A DNA stretch of 64,000 nucleotides from Granulosicoccus sp036478595 (GTDB lineage: Bacteria; Pseudomonadota; Gammaproteobacteria; Granulosicoccales; Granulosicoccaceae). Location of the stretch: NCBI GenBank assembly GCA_036478595.1, contig JAZGEF010000009.1, forward strand, positions 62,001-126,000, read 5' to 3'. Of this stretch, positions 43,961 to 52,167 are shown one piece after another. The stretch's first letter is position 1. The number at the start of each line of letters is the position of its first letter. Under the pieces are notes generated by a model that searched no databases, was not told the DNA's origin, and saw only the letters and a program-made list of their open reading frames with translations. The translations under genes and the position numbers were made by a program.

Positions 43961-44188
43961 CAATACGGGAGTTTTGTTACCCGACACACGCAAGGCTTTG
44001 ACTAACGACAAGCCATCCATCCCAGGCAGCATGCGATCAACGATTAAGACGTCATAAGGGGTTTGGATAGCTTGGACCATTCCTTCTTTGCCATTTTCGA
44101 GCACGTCCACCACATGGCCCACTTCAGTTAAACCCTTAAAGGCGTAGCTTGCTGTGGAAGGATCATCTTCGATCAACAAAATATGCAT
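43955..44188 (-). pseudogene. Truncated response regulator receiver domain
   Basis: From ATG 44188: 77 residues, MHILLIEDDPSTASYAFKGL, VLIVDRMLPGMDGLSLVKALR (phosphoacceptor Asp present in LIVDRML) and then stops after NKTPVLF. The rest of the receiver (Thr/Ser, Lys switch residues) and the whole DNA-binding domain are missing. It runs straight into the HAMP end of the kinase, so one deletion removed the regulator C-terminus and the kinase N-terminus. The join reads TTGTTTTAACCGCC: with one more T it would continue as canonical L-F-L-T-A. Upstream (44189-44479, about 290 bases) shows no gene. Confidence 0.82.
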
Positions 44189-44479
44189 TAGCTTTATCCC
44201 TGGTTGGCAGCAACTTAGGACAGCAGTAACCCATGTTCGTTTTACGTTCTGACCAGCTATTAGCCGCATATTGAGTAATTCATGCCACTAGCATCTGGAC
44301 GCTAAATTATTATCGAGAAGGCGATTTTCCAGCAGGTTTCATGAACCTTACAAATTTGTATGGAACATCGGCCAAATAAGGCCCGATTTACCGAAGCTCG
44401 TACCTTCCCGGCAAAGCAGAGCTCATAATCGTAGGTAAACTACGCACTACCAATCACCAACTAACTAATTGATTAATAT

Positions 44480-46963
44480 ATGAACAAACGTTCTCCGTGG
44501 TTAGGACTTACCCGTACTCAGCTGGTTTTAATTGGTTCTTTTCTGGTGTCACCGTCCAATACATGGGCGGCCGCTCCATCTCAACCAGGCACCCCATTCG
44601 AATCATCAATCAATGGCAATACCACGCTTGCCTGGGTAGCCTCATCCGACGATGTCGGTGTAGCGGGCTATAACCTGTATCAAGACAACCGCTATTTAAC
44701 GACTGTGTCGAACGCCACCCACTCCTTGATGGTGGATCGTTCAACGAACCACACTTATTACGTGGTCGCGTTTGACGTACCCGGCGAAGGTGAAAGCCGC
44801 CGCTTTTCGGCACGCTCTGCCGAATTCACGCTACCGGAACAAGCCAACGAAGAGCCGGAGCCCACGGCAGCCAGCGGCCTTACCGCAGCACGCACCTCTG
44901 AGGCAACAGTCAGCCTGACTTGGACACCTGCAACTGACGATGTTGCCGTTATTGGATACAACGTTTATCGCAATAATCAATATCTAACAACAGTGAGCAA
45001 CGCCCGCCTAGATGATGCTCAATTGACAGCGGGCGAGCAGTACGAGTACTACGTGGTCGCATTTGATGAGCCGCGTAACTTTTCGCCACGATCAACCACT
45101 GCGATTGCACCCGCCAAACCGAATACACAAGTTGATCCGCAACCGCAGAACGATACCGAAGCACCTGCAGTTGTATCAAACATTACAGCAACCGTAGTTT
45201 CAATCAATGAAATTGATCTAATTTGGGATACGTCCAGTGACAACATAGGAGTGGATGGCTACAACATTTACCGTAATCGCGAATATCTCACCACCGTACA
45301 GGCCAACAGCTTCACTGATACCGCGGTACCCATAAGCGATACGGTGAGCTATCAAATAGTTGCGTTTGACGTTGCGCGTAACTTCAGTATCTCTTCGGCA
45401 GCGCGTGTTGTTAGCCCAGCCAACGATCGTAGAGGTTTTCCGCCACTGGTTGATTTCACAGCAGAGCCTATCGCTGGGCCTCCATCATCTGATCCGTTTG
45501 GCTTTAATCTTGAGCTTGGCCTCAATGGCGCGCCAGCAACTCCTGGTGATCCGCCCGCAGCACCTACAAATTTGCGTATTGAGTTAGTCTCTAACGATTG
45601 GGCAGAAATCAATTGGGCGCCTTCTGCAGATGACACCGAAGTGGTTGCCTATAATATCTATAGAAGCGACGGCACGGTTTATACGGTAGGCCGGGGCCAA
45701 ACTGATGCAAACGGCGGCACCCAGAATGAGATTAATAAGTTCTGGCGCACCACCAGCTTTATCGATTGCAACTACACACGTTTTTATGACCGTGTGCATA
45801 ACTGCGCTGATACTAACCCCGAACCTGGTGATGTATTCAGCTACACAGTGACAGCAATAGATGACGAAGGTAACGAATCAGCTCCATCCAATTCAATCAC
45901 TATCACCTATCATCTCGAGCGCAATGCACCTGTGCCGTTATACCGTGACTTTTATCTCAACGGCGATGATCGTTTTGCTTCTGCCACTGATCTATCCAAT
46001 ACCAATTTCTTTTTGGATCAATTTGATATGGTGTTTGCCGAGGAATTCGACGGCAGTGTGATCGATAGCACTAAGTGGAATACACGACTTACGTGGGGCG
46101 ATAACCGTATAATTAATGGCGAACAACAATATTTTGTCAGCACGCAGGCTGAAGGCACGATTAGCTACGACCCGTTCAACCTCACTGGCAGCTCATTGAT
46201 TATTGAATCTATACCAACACCTGAAGACGTTGTGGACTTATTACCCGCTGTTTGCCGCGAGGATGATCCAACAGGTAACGAACGCTGTGCTTTTCTATCA
46301 GGCGCCTTATCTAGTCACGATCTATTCGGCATGACCTACGGTTACGTAGAAGGACGCATGAGGGTCGGTAGTGAAGCAGGCATGTTGTCGAGTTTTTACC
46401 TTTATCACCGCTACCGGGGTGAAGGCTTATTCAGCCACGCACCAGAAATCGATGTCATTGAATACCTAGGCGAAAACCCGTTTGGAGATGAAGATGCATT
46501 TCAAACGTATCACTACGACGACATCATGGATGCGTCAATCCGCTCTGCACCCACCATGGCCTACGAAAAGCCAGAAGGTGATCTGTACAGCGATGACTTC
46601 CACACCTATGGCGTACTGTGGGAGCCACAGCTGGTTATATGGTATATCGATGGGCGTGAAATTAAACGAATGACGGGCCCGCAGGTTGGGCGTCAGCAAA
46701 TGAACATTGTGTTGTATCTGGTATCAGGCAGTGCTTGGGCGCCTACTCCAGATGTTACTGCCGATATTTACCCGCTGCAATTTGAAGTGGATTATATTCG
46801 AGCGTATCAACGTGGCCACTATGTAGGCAATGGCACTTATCCTGTGGTCGCGCCAGATCCCGTTGTTGTGGTTGACCCAGAGGTAGACATAACTGATCCG
46901 GTTGTGGTGACCGATCCAATCGTGATCACAGATCCCGTGACTCTGCCCAGTACTGAAATCTAA
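44480..46963 (+). CDS. Secreted GH16 family beta-glucanase with fibronectin type III domains
   Basis: 827 residues. Signal peptide ends near SNTWAAAP. Three FnIII-like domains follow (about 30-120, 130-215, 225-315; each with TW(T)P/LIWDTSSDNIGVDGYNIYRN-type core), a fourth at about 360-475, then a GH16 catalytic domain from about 520: FAEEFDGSVIDSTKW, NGEQQYF, YGYVEGRMRV, and the active site EIDVIE with E656 nucleophile, D658 and E661 acid/base, then DFHTYGVLWEPQLVIWYIDG. The last 30 residues repeat (V/I)TDPV motifs, probably an unfolded linker. It likely cuts laminarin-type beta-1,3-glucan. Confidence 0.9.
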   Translation: MNKRSPWLGLTRTQLVLIGSFLVSPSNTWAAAPSQPGTPFESSINGNTTLAWVASSDDVGVAGYNLYQDNRYLTTVSNATHSLMVDRSTNHTYYVVAFDVPGEGESRRFSARSAEFTLPEQANEEPEPTAASGLTAARTSEATVSLTWTPATDDVAVIGYNVYRNNQYLTTVSNARLDDAQLTAGEQYEYYVVAFDEPRNFSPRSTTAIAPAKPNTQVDPQPQNDTEAPAVVSNITATVVSINEIDLIWDTSSDNIGVDGYNIYRNREYLTTVQANSFTDTAVPISDTVSYQIVAFDVARNFSISSAARVVSPANDRRGFPPLVDFTAEPIAGPPSSDPFGFNLELGLNGAPATPGDPPAAPTNLRIELVSNDWAEINWAPSADDTEVVAYNIYRSDGTVYTVGRGQTDANGGTQNEINKFWRTTSFIDCNYTRFYDRVHNCADTNPEPGDVFSYTVTAIDDEGNESAPSNSITITYHLERNAPVPLYRDFYLNGDDRFASATDLSNTNFFLDQFDMVFAEEFDGSVIDSTKWNTRLTWGDNRIINGEQQYFVSTQAEGTISYDPFNLTGSSLIIESIPTPEDVVDLLPAVCREDDPTGNERCAFLSGALSSHDLFGMTYGYVEGRMRVGSEAGMLSSFYLYHRYRGEGLFSHAPEIDVIEYLGENPFGDEDAFQTYHYDDIMDASIRSAPTMAYEKPEGDLYSDDFHTYGVLWEPQLVIWYIDGREIKRMTGPQVGRQQMNIVLYLVSGSAWAPTPDVTADIYPLQFEVDYIRAYQRGHYVGNGTYPVVAPDPVVVVDPEVDITDPVVVTDPIVITDPVTLPSTEI

Positions 46964-46984
46964 GCTGCGGAGAATCTATGGCGG

Positions 46985-47012
46985 TGAATGACACGCTGAT
47001 GCGTGTCATTCA
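46985..47012. terminator. 12-bp perfect hairpin between GH16 and ctaB
   Basis: TGAATGACACGC (46985-46996), TGAT loop, GCGTGTCATTCA (47001-47012). It lies between two convergent stops and includes the ctaB stop codon. No T-run, so its role as a bidirectional terminator is uncertain. Confidence 0.5.
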
Positions 47013-47915
47013 TAGCAGCAACAAGTAATGATCAAGCAACATCACACCAAACAACCACATTAGGTAGTTAATCGAAAACACAAATGTTTTCATCGGCTGC
47101 TGTGGACGGTTTGTATCAAACAAACGCAGCACGTGATACATAAACATCGCGCCTAAAATCACAGCGCCCGCAAGATACAACAAACCACTCATCGCTATTA
47201 GATAAGGGAATAGCGTGACGATCAACAATAAGATGGTGTAGAGCAGAATTTGTATTTTAGTAAACGCAATGCCATGAGTAACCGGCAGCATTGGGATATC
47301 CACTTTTGCGTAATCATCACGGCGATGTATCGCTAACGCCCAAAAGTGCGGTGGTGTCCATACAAAGACAATTAAAAATAATAACAATGCACCAGCAGTA
47401 ACTTCACCCGTTACGGCAACCCACCCTAGTAGTGGCGGCATGGCACCTGCGGCACCACCAATGACAATGTTTTGCGGGGTGGCGCGTTTCAAATACACGG
47501 TATACACAACTGCATAGCCAATAAGCGATAAACCCGTGAGTAACGCAGTAAGTGGATTAACCAATACCATCAAAATCACCATTGCAATAACACCGATGGT
47601 GATCGCAAAAATTAAGCACTGCTTAGTAGTGAGTTGCCCTTGCGGTAGAGGACGGTTTTTGGTGCGTTTCATTATGGCGTCGGTGCGTTGATCGATAATG
47701 TGATTGATCGCAGCCGCTGAAGATGACGCCAAACCAATACCGAGTAGCCCAAAAATCGTTTCCTGTAGCGGTAACCACCCTGGCACGGCAAGCGCCATAC
47801 CCACCAATGCAGTGAACACTAGCAACAGGACCACTTTGGGCTTGGTGATTTCTAAATAGACTCGCCAGTTACTAATAAATGACGTGGCTGGATTGCTTGC
47901 GTTGAGCGTTTTCAT
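47010..47915 (-). CDS. ctaB: Protohaem IX farnesyltransferase (haem O synthase)
   Basis: 301 residues, nine hydrophobic helices. EITKPKVVLLLVFTALVG, AAAINHIIDQRTDAIMKRTKNRPLP (the prenyl-diphosphate NDxxD-like site) and GAMPPLLGWVAVTGE identify UbiA-type haem O synthase. It makes haem O from haem B, feeding the oxidase encoded upstream on this strand. The usual neighbour ctaA is absent: only 37 bases separate it from the SCO-like gene. Confidence 0.95.
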   Translation of the reverse strand: MKTLNASNPATSFISNWRVYLEITKPKVVLLLVFTALVGMALAVPGWLPLQETIFGLLGIGLASSSAAAINHIIDQRTDAIMKRTKNRPLPQGQLTTKQCLIFAITIGVIAMVILMVLVNPLTALLTGLSLIGYAVVYTVYLKRATPQNIVIGGAAGAMPPLLGWVAVTGEVTAGALLLFLIVFVWTPPHFWALAIHRRDDYAKVDIPMLPVTHGIAFTKIQILLYTILLLIVTLFPYLIAMSGLLYLAGAVILGAMFMYHVLRLFDTNRPQQPMKTFVFSINYLMWLFGVMLLDHYLLLL

Positions 47916-47952
47916 AATAAGTACGTAGGCCGCCTTATGCGGCTCGCCAAGC

Positions 47953-48615
47953 CTAACCGATGCGAGAGGCTTTTAACAACCGTTTCAGGTCTTTATGTAC
48001 CTGATCAGGTAGCTGCTCCGGGCCAAAGCGCATCATCAGGTTTCCAAATGGGTCGACGATGTAGATTGGGTTAGCCACAGGCTCCAGCGCCTGCGTAGGC
48101 TGGCTCAGTTGCCCTAGAAACGCCTCACGCTGTGCATCGCTACCGGTTACTACCCGCAGGCCAAGTTGCGCCTGTTGCATTGCCTCAGGCACTGCCGCTT
48201 GATCAAGCAAAACCACACGTTGCACTCTCTCCATGCGGTGGTTTAGCGCAAGCCGCAGTTGGCGTATCAGCATTAAATGCTCACCGCAATCTTTGTCGCA
48301 TTCCGCGGCATCAGGCACATAGAGGATAGTCCATTTGCCGCGAAACCCATCAATATCAAACGCTTGGCCGTTTTCGGTTAATGCAAGGCCATCTAGTGGT
48401 ACCGCTGGTGTGATTAGCTCACCTTTGGCAGTGTTACCCCACGAGCCACCATTAAAGCGCACTGCATGAAACCACAAGGTGGCCAACAATAAGGGCACCG
48501 CAAATAATGCGAATATCAACAGTAGTTTTTTTCGGCCACTGGCCCGCCGCGCTTCAAACTCTGCGTCAGTGAGTGTAGCGGCGATGTTAGTTGAATTGGG
48601 ATCAGTCATCGTCAT
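47953..48615 (-). CDS. Membrane-anchored thioredoxin-like oxidase assembly protein
   Basis: 220 residues. One N-terminal helix (LLLIFALFAVPLLLATLWF), then a thioredoxin-like domain with WTILYVPDAAECDKDCGEHLMLIRQLR. The CxxxC pair matches SCO-type copper chaperones, but the usual CxxxC/H arrangement differs. In this position gammaproteobacteria commonly carry a cytochrome oxidase-associated protein of this kind. Likely membrane-anchored, facing the periplasm, with a copper or thiol role. Confidence 0.7.
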   Translation of the reverse strand: MTMTDPNSTNIAATLTDAEFEARRASGRKKLLLIFALFAVPLLLATLWFHAVRFNGGSWGNTAKGELITPAVPLDGLALTENGQAFDIDGFRGKWTILYVPDAAECDKDCGEHLMLIRQLRLALNHRMERVQRVVLLDQAAVPEAMQQAQLGLRVVTGSDAQREAFLGQLSQPTQALEPVANPIYIVDPFGNLMMRFGPEQLPDQVHKDLKRLLKASRIG

Positions 48616-48659
48616 GCATCTATGTTTATTTCTATCGTTAATCGTTTTCGCTAAAAAAG

Positions 48660-49409
48660 CTAGTCTTCAATTTTCTTTACATTATAAAAAACAAATAGCA
48701 TCGTTAACATTAATGCCATTGCATACCACTGCACCGAATAACCGATGTGCCTAATAGGCGGTAGGCCCGCTACCGGTTGCCAGTTAGAAATATACATCTG
48801 CTCACCTAATCTATGTTGGCTTTCAGCGCTTAGCTGCAATACCGCAGGCGTTACCTGCTGTGCGATTACCTGCCCTATTAATTCGTAATCAAAATACTGT
48901 AACAACATGGGCCACCTAGTTTGATCATGTATTGCTGACCCACCGACTAAGCCTTTAGAAGGTGTAGTGAGCAAGCCTTGTAATGTGAGCTCCTGCTTGG
49001 CCACGGCGGCACCTAGTGCAACGACAGGTAATTTACTACGCGATTGCCCTGGTGGCACCCAACCACGGTTTACCAACAATGCCTGACCATTATCGCTGAT
49101 TAACACCGATATCACTTCAAACCCTGCCTGCCCTTTGTACACTCTGTTATCCCACAAGAACTGCCACTGTGGTTGCCAACGGCCCGCTACCGTAATTTGC
49201 ACTGGCGAACCGGCGAGCTCCTCCGTGCTGAATTCATGTAACGATACTGCAGCTTGCTCCGTAGCATTTGCTGCCGAATCAATTGTTTGTTGCTTCTGGT
49301 CTGCCCGGTTCCATTGCCAAGTTCCAAGGCCTAATAGCGCTGCTAAAACGACAAGATAAGCAAGGCTTACTATTGGGTCAGGCTTAAATTGGCGATTACC
49401 TATCTGCAT
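48660..49409 (-). CDS. SURF1 family protein
   Basis: 249 residues. Two transmembrane helices, near the N-terminus (SLAYLVVLAALLGLGTWQW) and the end (SVQWYAMALMLTMLFVFY). WNRADQKQQ, VTVAGRWQPQWQFLWDNRVY, LLVNRGWVPPG and HIGYSVQWYAMA are SURF1 signatures. Helps insert haem a into oxidase subunit I. Divergent from the DUF2909 gene. Confidence 0.93.
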   Translation of the reverse strand: MQIGNRQFKPDPIVSLAYLVVLAALLGLGTWQWNRADQKQQTIDSAANATEQAAVSLHEFSTEELAGSPVQITVAGRWQPQWQFLWDNRVYKGQAGFEVISVLISDNGQALLVNRGWVPPGQSRSKLPVVALGAAVAKQELTLQGLLTTPSKGLVGGSAIHDQTRWPMLLQYFDYELIGQVIAQQVTPAVLQLSAESQHRLGEQMYISNWQPVAGLPPIRHIGYSVQWYAMALMLTMLFVFYNVKKIED

Positions 49410-49432
49410 ACAGTGATGTTACTCTAACGACC

Positions 49433-49678
49433 ATGTTACTAGTCAAAATGATCGTGCTGATACTGCTGCTAGCGGTGGTGATTAGCCTGTTTTCAGGTTT
49501 GTATTTTCTCGTAAAAGACAAAGGCCAAACCAAGCGCACAGTAAATGCACTCTCAATACGTATCGGCCTATCGATACTCATTATCTTGGTGGTTATGATT
49601 GCAGCTGCAACCGGCGTGATCGACTTTAATCAAAACCCAATGTACACACCGCCTACCTCGCAAGAATCAGACGGTTAA
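49433..49678 (+). CDS. DUF2909 twin-transmembrane protein
   Basis: 81 residues, two hydrophobic helices (about 3-27 and 41-61) with FLVKDKGQTKRTVNALSIRIGLSI between, typical of DUF2909, a small protein regularly found beside cytochrome oxidase assembly genes. It is read against the rest of the cox block, 23 bases from the SURF1 start. Function unknown. Confidence 0.85.
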   Translation: MLLVKMIVLILLLAVVISLFSGLYFLVKDKGQTKRTVNALSIRIGLSILIILVVMIAAATGVIDFNQNPMYTPPTSQESDG

Positions 49679-49803
49679 AACCGACACCAGGCTGGCAAGA
49701 TGCTCCGTTACCTATAACCCGGCTTGCCGGAGAATCTTTCGGCATCGATAACAATTACCGGGCGTTCCTCTGATTGTGCAACCATCAGAATAGATATAAT
49801 GCC

Positions 49804-50382
49804 CTACCCGGGCAACTTACTGGTAAGAGTTGGCGTGTAGGCTTCCAGCTGATCCAACAAACCTGCCGCAACCGTGTCGTGTAACAATAAATCACGATGC
49901 GCTTGTTTCATAAAACCTTCGCTAACACCTTGATCAAGAAACGTTAACAACGAGCTGTAATAATCCGCTACATTCAATGCGCCAACAGGCTTTCCATGAA
50001 ATCCAAGTTGGGACCACGTCAGCATCTCGAATAACTCTTCTAGCGTGCCTAGCCCACCTGGTAACGCGATAAAGCCATCACTTAACCCGGCCATCATGGC
50101 TTTACGTTGATGCATGTCGTCAACGATATGCAGCTCTGTTAAACCTGTGTGCGCAACCTCTAGCTCAACTAAGGCTTGAGGAATAACACCGACCACCCTA
50201 CCTCCGCTGGACAAAACACTCTCAGCAATTGCACCCATCACACCAACGTGCGCGCCACCATAAACCAAAGTGATATTACGGCGCGCCATCTCTTCGCCAA
50301 GCGGTTTGCAAGCGTCGACATAGTCAGGACGTGCGCCAGGACTAGAGCCACAGTAAACACAAATAGATTTTAATGAAGACAA
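49804..50382 (-). CDS. LOG-family nucleotide phosphoribohydrolase (TIGR00730)
   Basis: 192 residues with the TTG start at 50382, preceded by GGAG at 9 bases. SSLKSICVYCGSSPG, LVYGGAHVGVMGAIAE and the catalytic LPGGLGTLEELFEML show a cytokinin-activating-type (LOG) enzyme that splits nucleoside monophosphates into base and ribose-phosphate. The frame to 50502 would add about 40 residues over palindromic DNA, and is unlikely. It sits inside the cox block but may not belong to it. Confidence 0.85.
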   Translation of the reverse strand: MSSLKSICVYCGSSPGARPDYVDACKPLGEEMARRNITLVYGGAHVGVMGAIAESVLSSGGRVVGVIPQALVELEVAHTGLTELHIVDDMHQRKAMMAGLSDGFIALPGGLGTLEELFEMLTWSQLGFHGKPVGALNVADYYSSLLTFLDQGVSEGFMKQAHRDLLLHDTVAAGLLDQLEAYTPTLTSKLPG

Positions 50383-50393
50383 AATGGGAGACT

Positions 50394-50496
50394 CTGGGCG
50401 GCAATCCGCAAGTGCAGGCTTGAACGCTGCGGGAGTAACGGAATGGACGCCGGGCGGAAACCCGCCCGATGCTGAGACACTGGGCGGCAATCCGCC
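50394..50496. repeat. Palindromic repeat pair between coxC and the LOG gene
   Basis: A 16-bp direct repeat CTGGGCGGCAATCCGC occurs at 50394-50409 and 50480-50495. In between and at the second copy, two GC-rich hairpins form: GGGCGG-AAAC-CCGCCC (50452-50467) and GGCGG-N4-CCGCC (50483-50496). This resembles REP-type repeats and may end the coxC transcript. Confidence 0.6.
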
Positions 50497-50511
50497 GGGC
50501 AAATAAACAAC

Positions 50512-51384
50512 TTAGATCAAGTAGACAAAAACAAACAAACCAAGCCAGACCACATCGACAAAGTGCCAATACCATGCAGCCGCTTCGAAGGCAAAGTGAT
50601 TGTCAGCAGAAAAGTGCCCTTTCATGCCGCGTAGCATCACAACCAACAGGATGATCGCCCCCATGGTCACATGAAAACCATGGAAGCCTGTGAGCATAAA
50701 GAACGTTGAGCCGTAAATACCACTGCCTAACTGTAGGTTGTAATGGTTATACGCTTCGTAGTATTCCACTGCCTGAAAACCAACAAAGGTAAAGCCCAAA
50801 GCCACTGTAGCGAGCAACCACCAAACCATCTTCTTACGAAGGCCGTCTTTGATTGCATGGTGAGCCATGGTGCACGTAAAACCTGAGCTTAGTAGTAATA
50901 AGGTATTTATTAGCGGTAGACCGAACCAACCCATTGGTTTGAACTTGCCACCGATATCATCTGGGCCATTACTTGGCCATACGTAATCGTAGCCTTGCCA
51001 CAACACCGCATTGGTCACATCTGCACCACCACCACCAGCACCACCCAGCCATGGGCCAGAGAACGTACGGGCATAAAACAATGCACCAAAGAAAGCACCA
51101 AAGAACATAACTTCAGAAAAAATGAACCACATCATGCACAAACGAAATGATTGATCAACTTGAGAGTTATAGGTACCAGACTCGCTTTCCTTGATAACCA
51201 CGCCAAACCAACCAACCATCATAAAGATGAGGATAGCGAGGCCAACAAAGAAAAACATCTTGCCGGTATCAGAGCCGTTAAGCCAAGAGGCAAGACCCAT
51301 AAACAAAATAAACAATGCGATTGAGCCAACGATCGGCCATTTCGCAGCGTGGGGTATGTAATACCCGCCAGTAGTAGCACTCAT
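50512..51384 (-). CDS. coxC: Cytochrome c oxidase subunit III
   Basis: 290 residues, seven hydrophobic helices. YYIPHAAKWPIVGSIALF, EVMFFGAFFGALFYA and FHGFHVTMGAIILL with the late FAAAWYWHFVDVVWLGLF mark subunit III. Acts in the inner membrane as part of the aa3-type oxidase. Last structural gene, after ctaG. Confidence 0.96.
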   Translation of the reverse strand: MSATTGGYYIPHAAKWPIVGSIALFILFMGLASWLNGSDTGKMFFFVGLAILIFMMVGWFGVVIKESESGTYNSQVDQSFRLCMMWFIFSEVMFFGAFFGALFYARTFSGPWLGGAGGGGADVTNAVLWQGYDYVWPSNGPDDIGGKFKPMGWFGLPLINTLLLLSSGFTCTMAHHAIKDGLRKKMVWWLLATVALGFTFVGFQAVEYYEAYNHYNLQLGSGIYGSTFFMLTGFHGFHVTMGAIILLVVMLRGMKGHFSADNHFAFEAAAWYWHFVDVVWLGLFVFVYLI

Positions 51385-51430
51385 GGTTTAACCCTGATAT
51401 CTAAATTTGTGACGTTAACACCGAGCATCA

Positions 51431-51961
51431 TTAACTTTGCCCCGGTGACTTAAAAAATGTATAAGACAAAGTGACCCGGTCAATATTGCGAGGTATTTTT
51501 GGGTCAATAATGAATGTTAGCGGCATGTCTTTAATGCTATTAGCTTCAAATTCTTGCCGTGTAAAACAGAAACATTCTGTCTTGTTAAAGTACGGTGCTG
51601 CAGCGGATGGGCTAACACTGGGTGTTGCTTGGCCCACTACATCAACCGATAATAAATTTTCTGCAAAGTACGTAGCCTTATAAAGTTCACCTGGCTTAAC
51701 CTTAATTTCTTTTTGGTTAGGCCGAAACTCCCACGCGCCACTGCTATTCACGTTGGCAACAAACTCAACAGTTATCCAACGATCCTCAGCCACCGCTTGC
51801 GATTGGGCTTCAGCAATACTGACACGCCCTGTTTTTCCGTTGAGCCCGGTGATATCGCAGATGATGTCGTACAACGGCACCATCATGTAACCAAAACCGA
51901 ACATGCCCACCGCTAGCAGTAGCATTTTACCTGCCACTAACTTGTGTGCACTGGCAACCAT
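51431..51961 (-). CDS. ctaG: Cytochrome c oxidase copper-insertion protein
   Basis: 176 residues from ATG 51961. One transmembrane helix (LLLAVGMFGFGYMMVPLY), then a soluble domain with ICDITGLNGKTGR, FYAENLLS and the copper-binding CFCF in KTECFCFTRQEF. Cox11/CtaG delivers copper to the CuB site. Its ATG shares its first base with the stop of the small gene upstream (TAATG). Confidence 0.95.
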   Translation of the reverse strand: MVASAHKLVAGKMLLLAVGMFGFGYMMVPLYDIICDITGLNGKTGRVSIAEAQSQAVAEDRWITVEFVANVNSSGAWEFRPNQKEIKVKPGELYKATYFAENLLSVDVVGQATPSVSPSAAAPYFNKTECFCFTRQEFEANSIKDMPLTFIIDPKIPRNIDRVTLSYTFFKSPGQS

Positions 51962-52167
51962 TATGCCGCGCCTCTGGTAACGAAAAACCAGGCAATACTG
52001 CCAAAGTACAAACTGAATGCAACCATCGCGAGCACCCACACAACGCGATGCCGTTTTGCTGGCAACACGCTAGTGGTTTGTGCAGCCGACGGACCGGATT
52101 CAACCGGTGCCATCGGATTATTGGTATTACTTTGAGACACTGTATTAACGAGTGATTGTTGAATCAT
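51961..52167 (-). CDS. Small cox-cluster membrane protein
   Basis: 68 residues from ATG 52167: a Gln/Asn/Ser-rich N-terminus, then KRHRVVWVLAMVAFSLYF as a single membrane helix and GSIAWFFVTRGAA. Such short proteins between subunit I and ctaG are seen in many proteobacteria as oxidase assembly factors, with unclear function. It overlaps the end of coxA by 23 bases. A start further in, at 52113, is equally possible. Confidence 0.6.
   Translation of the reverse strand: MIQQSLVNTVSQSNTNNPMAPVESGPSAAQTTSVLPAKRHRVVWVLAMVAFSLYFGSIAWFFVTRGAA

Noticed and set aside
50383..50502. Forty-residue N-terminal extension of the LOG-family protein
   Set aside because: It is encoded by palindromic repeat DNA, and a TTG with a good SD lies at 50382.
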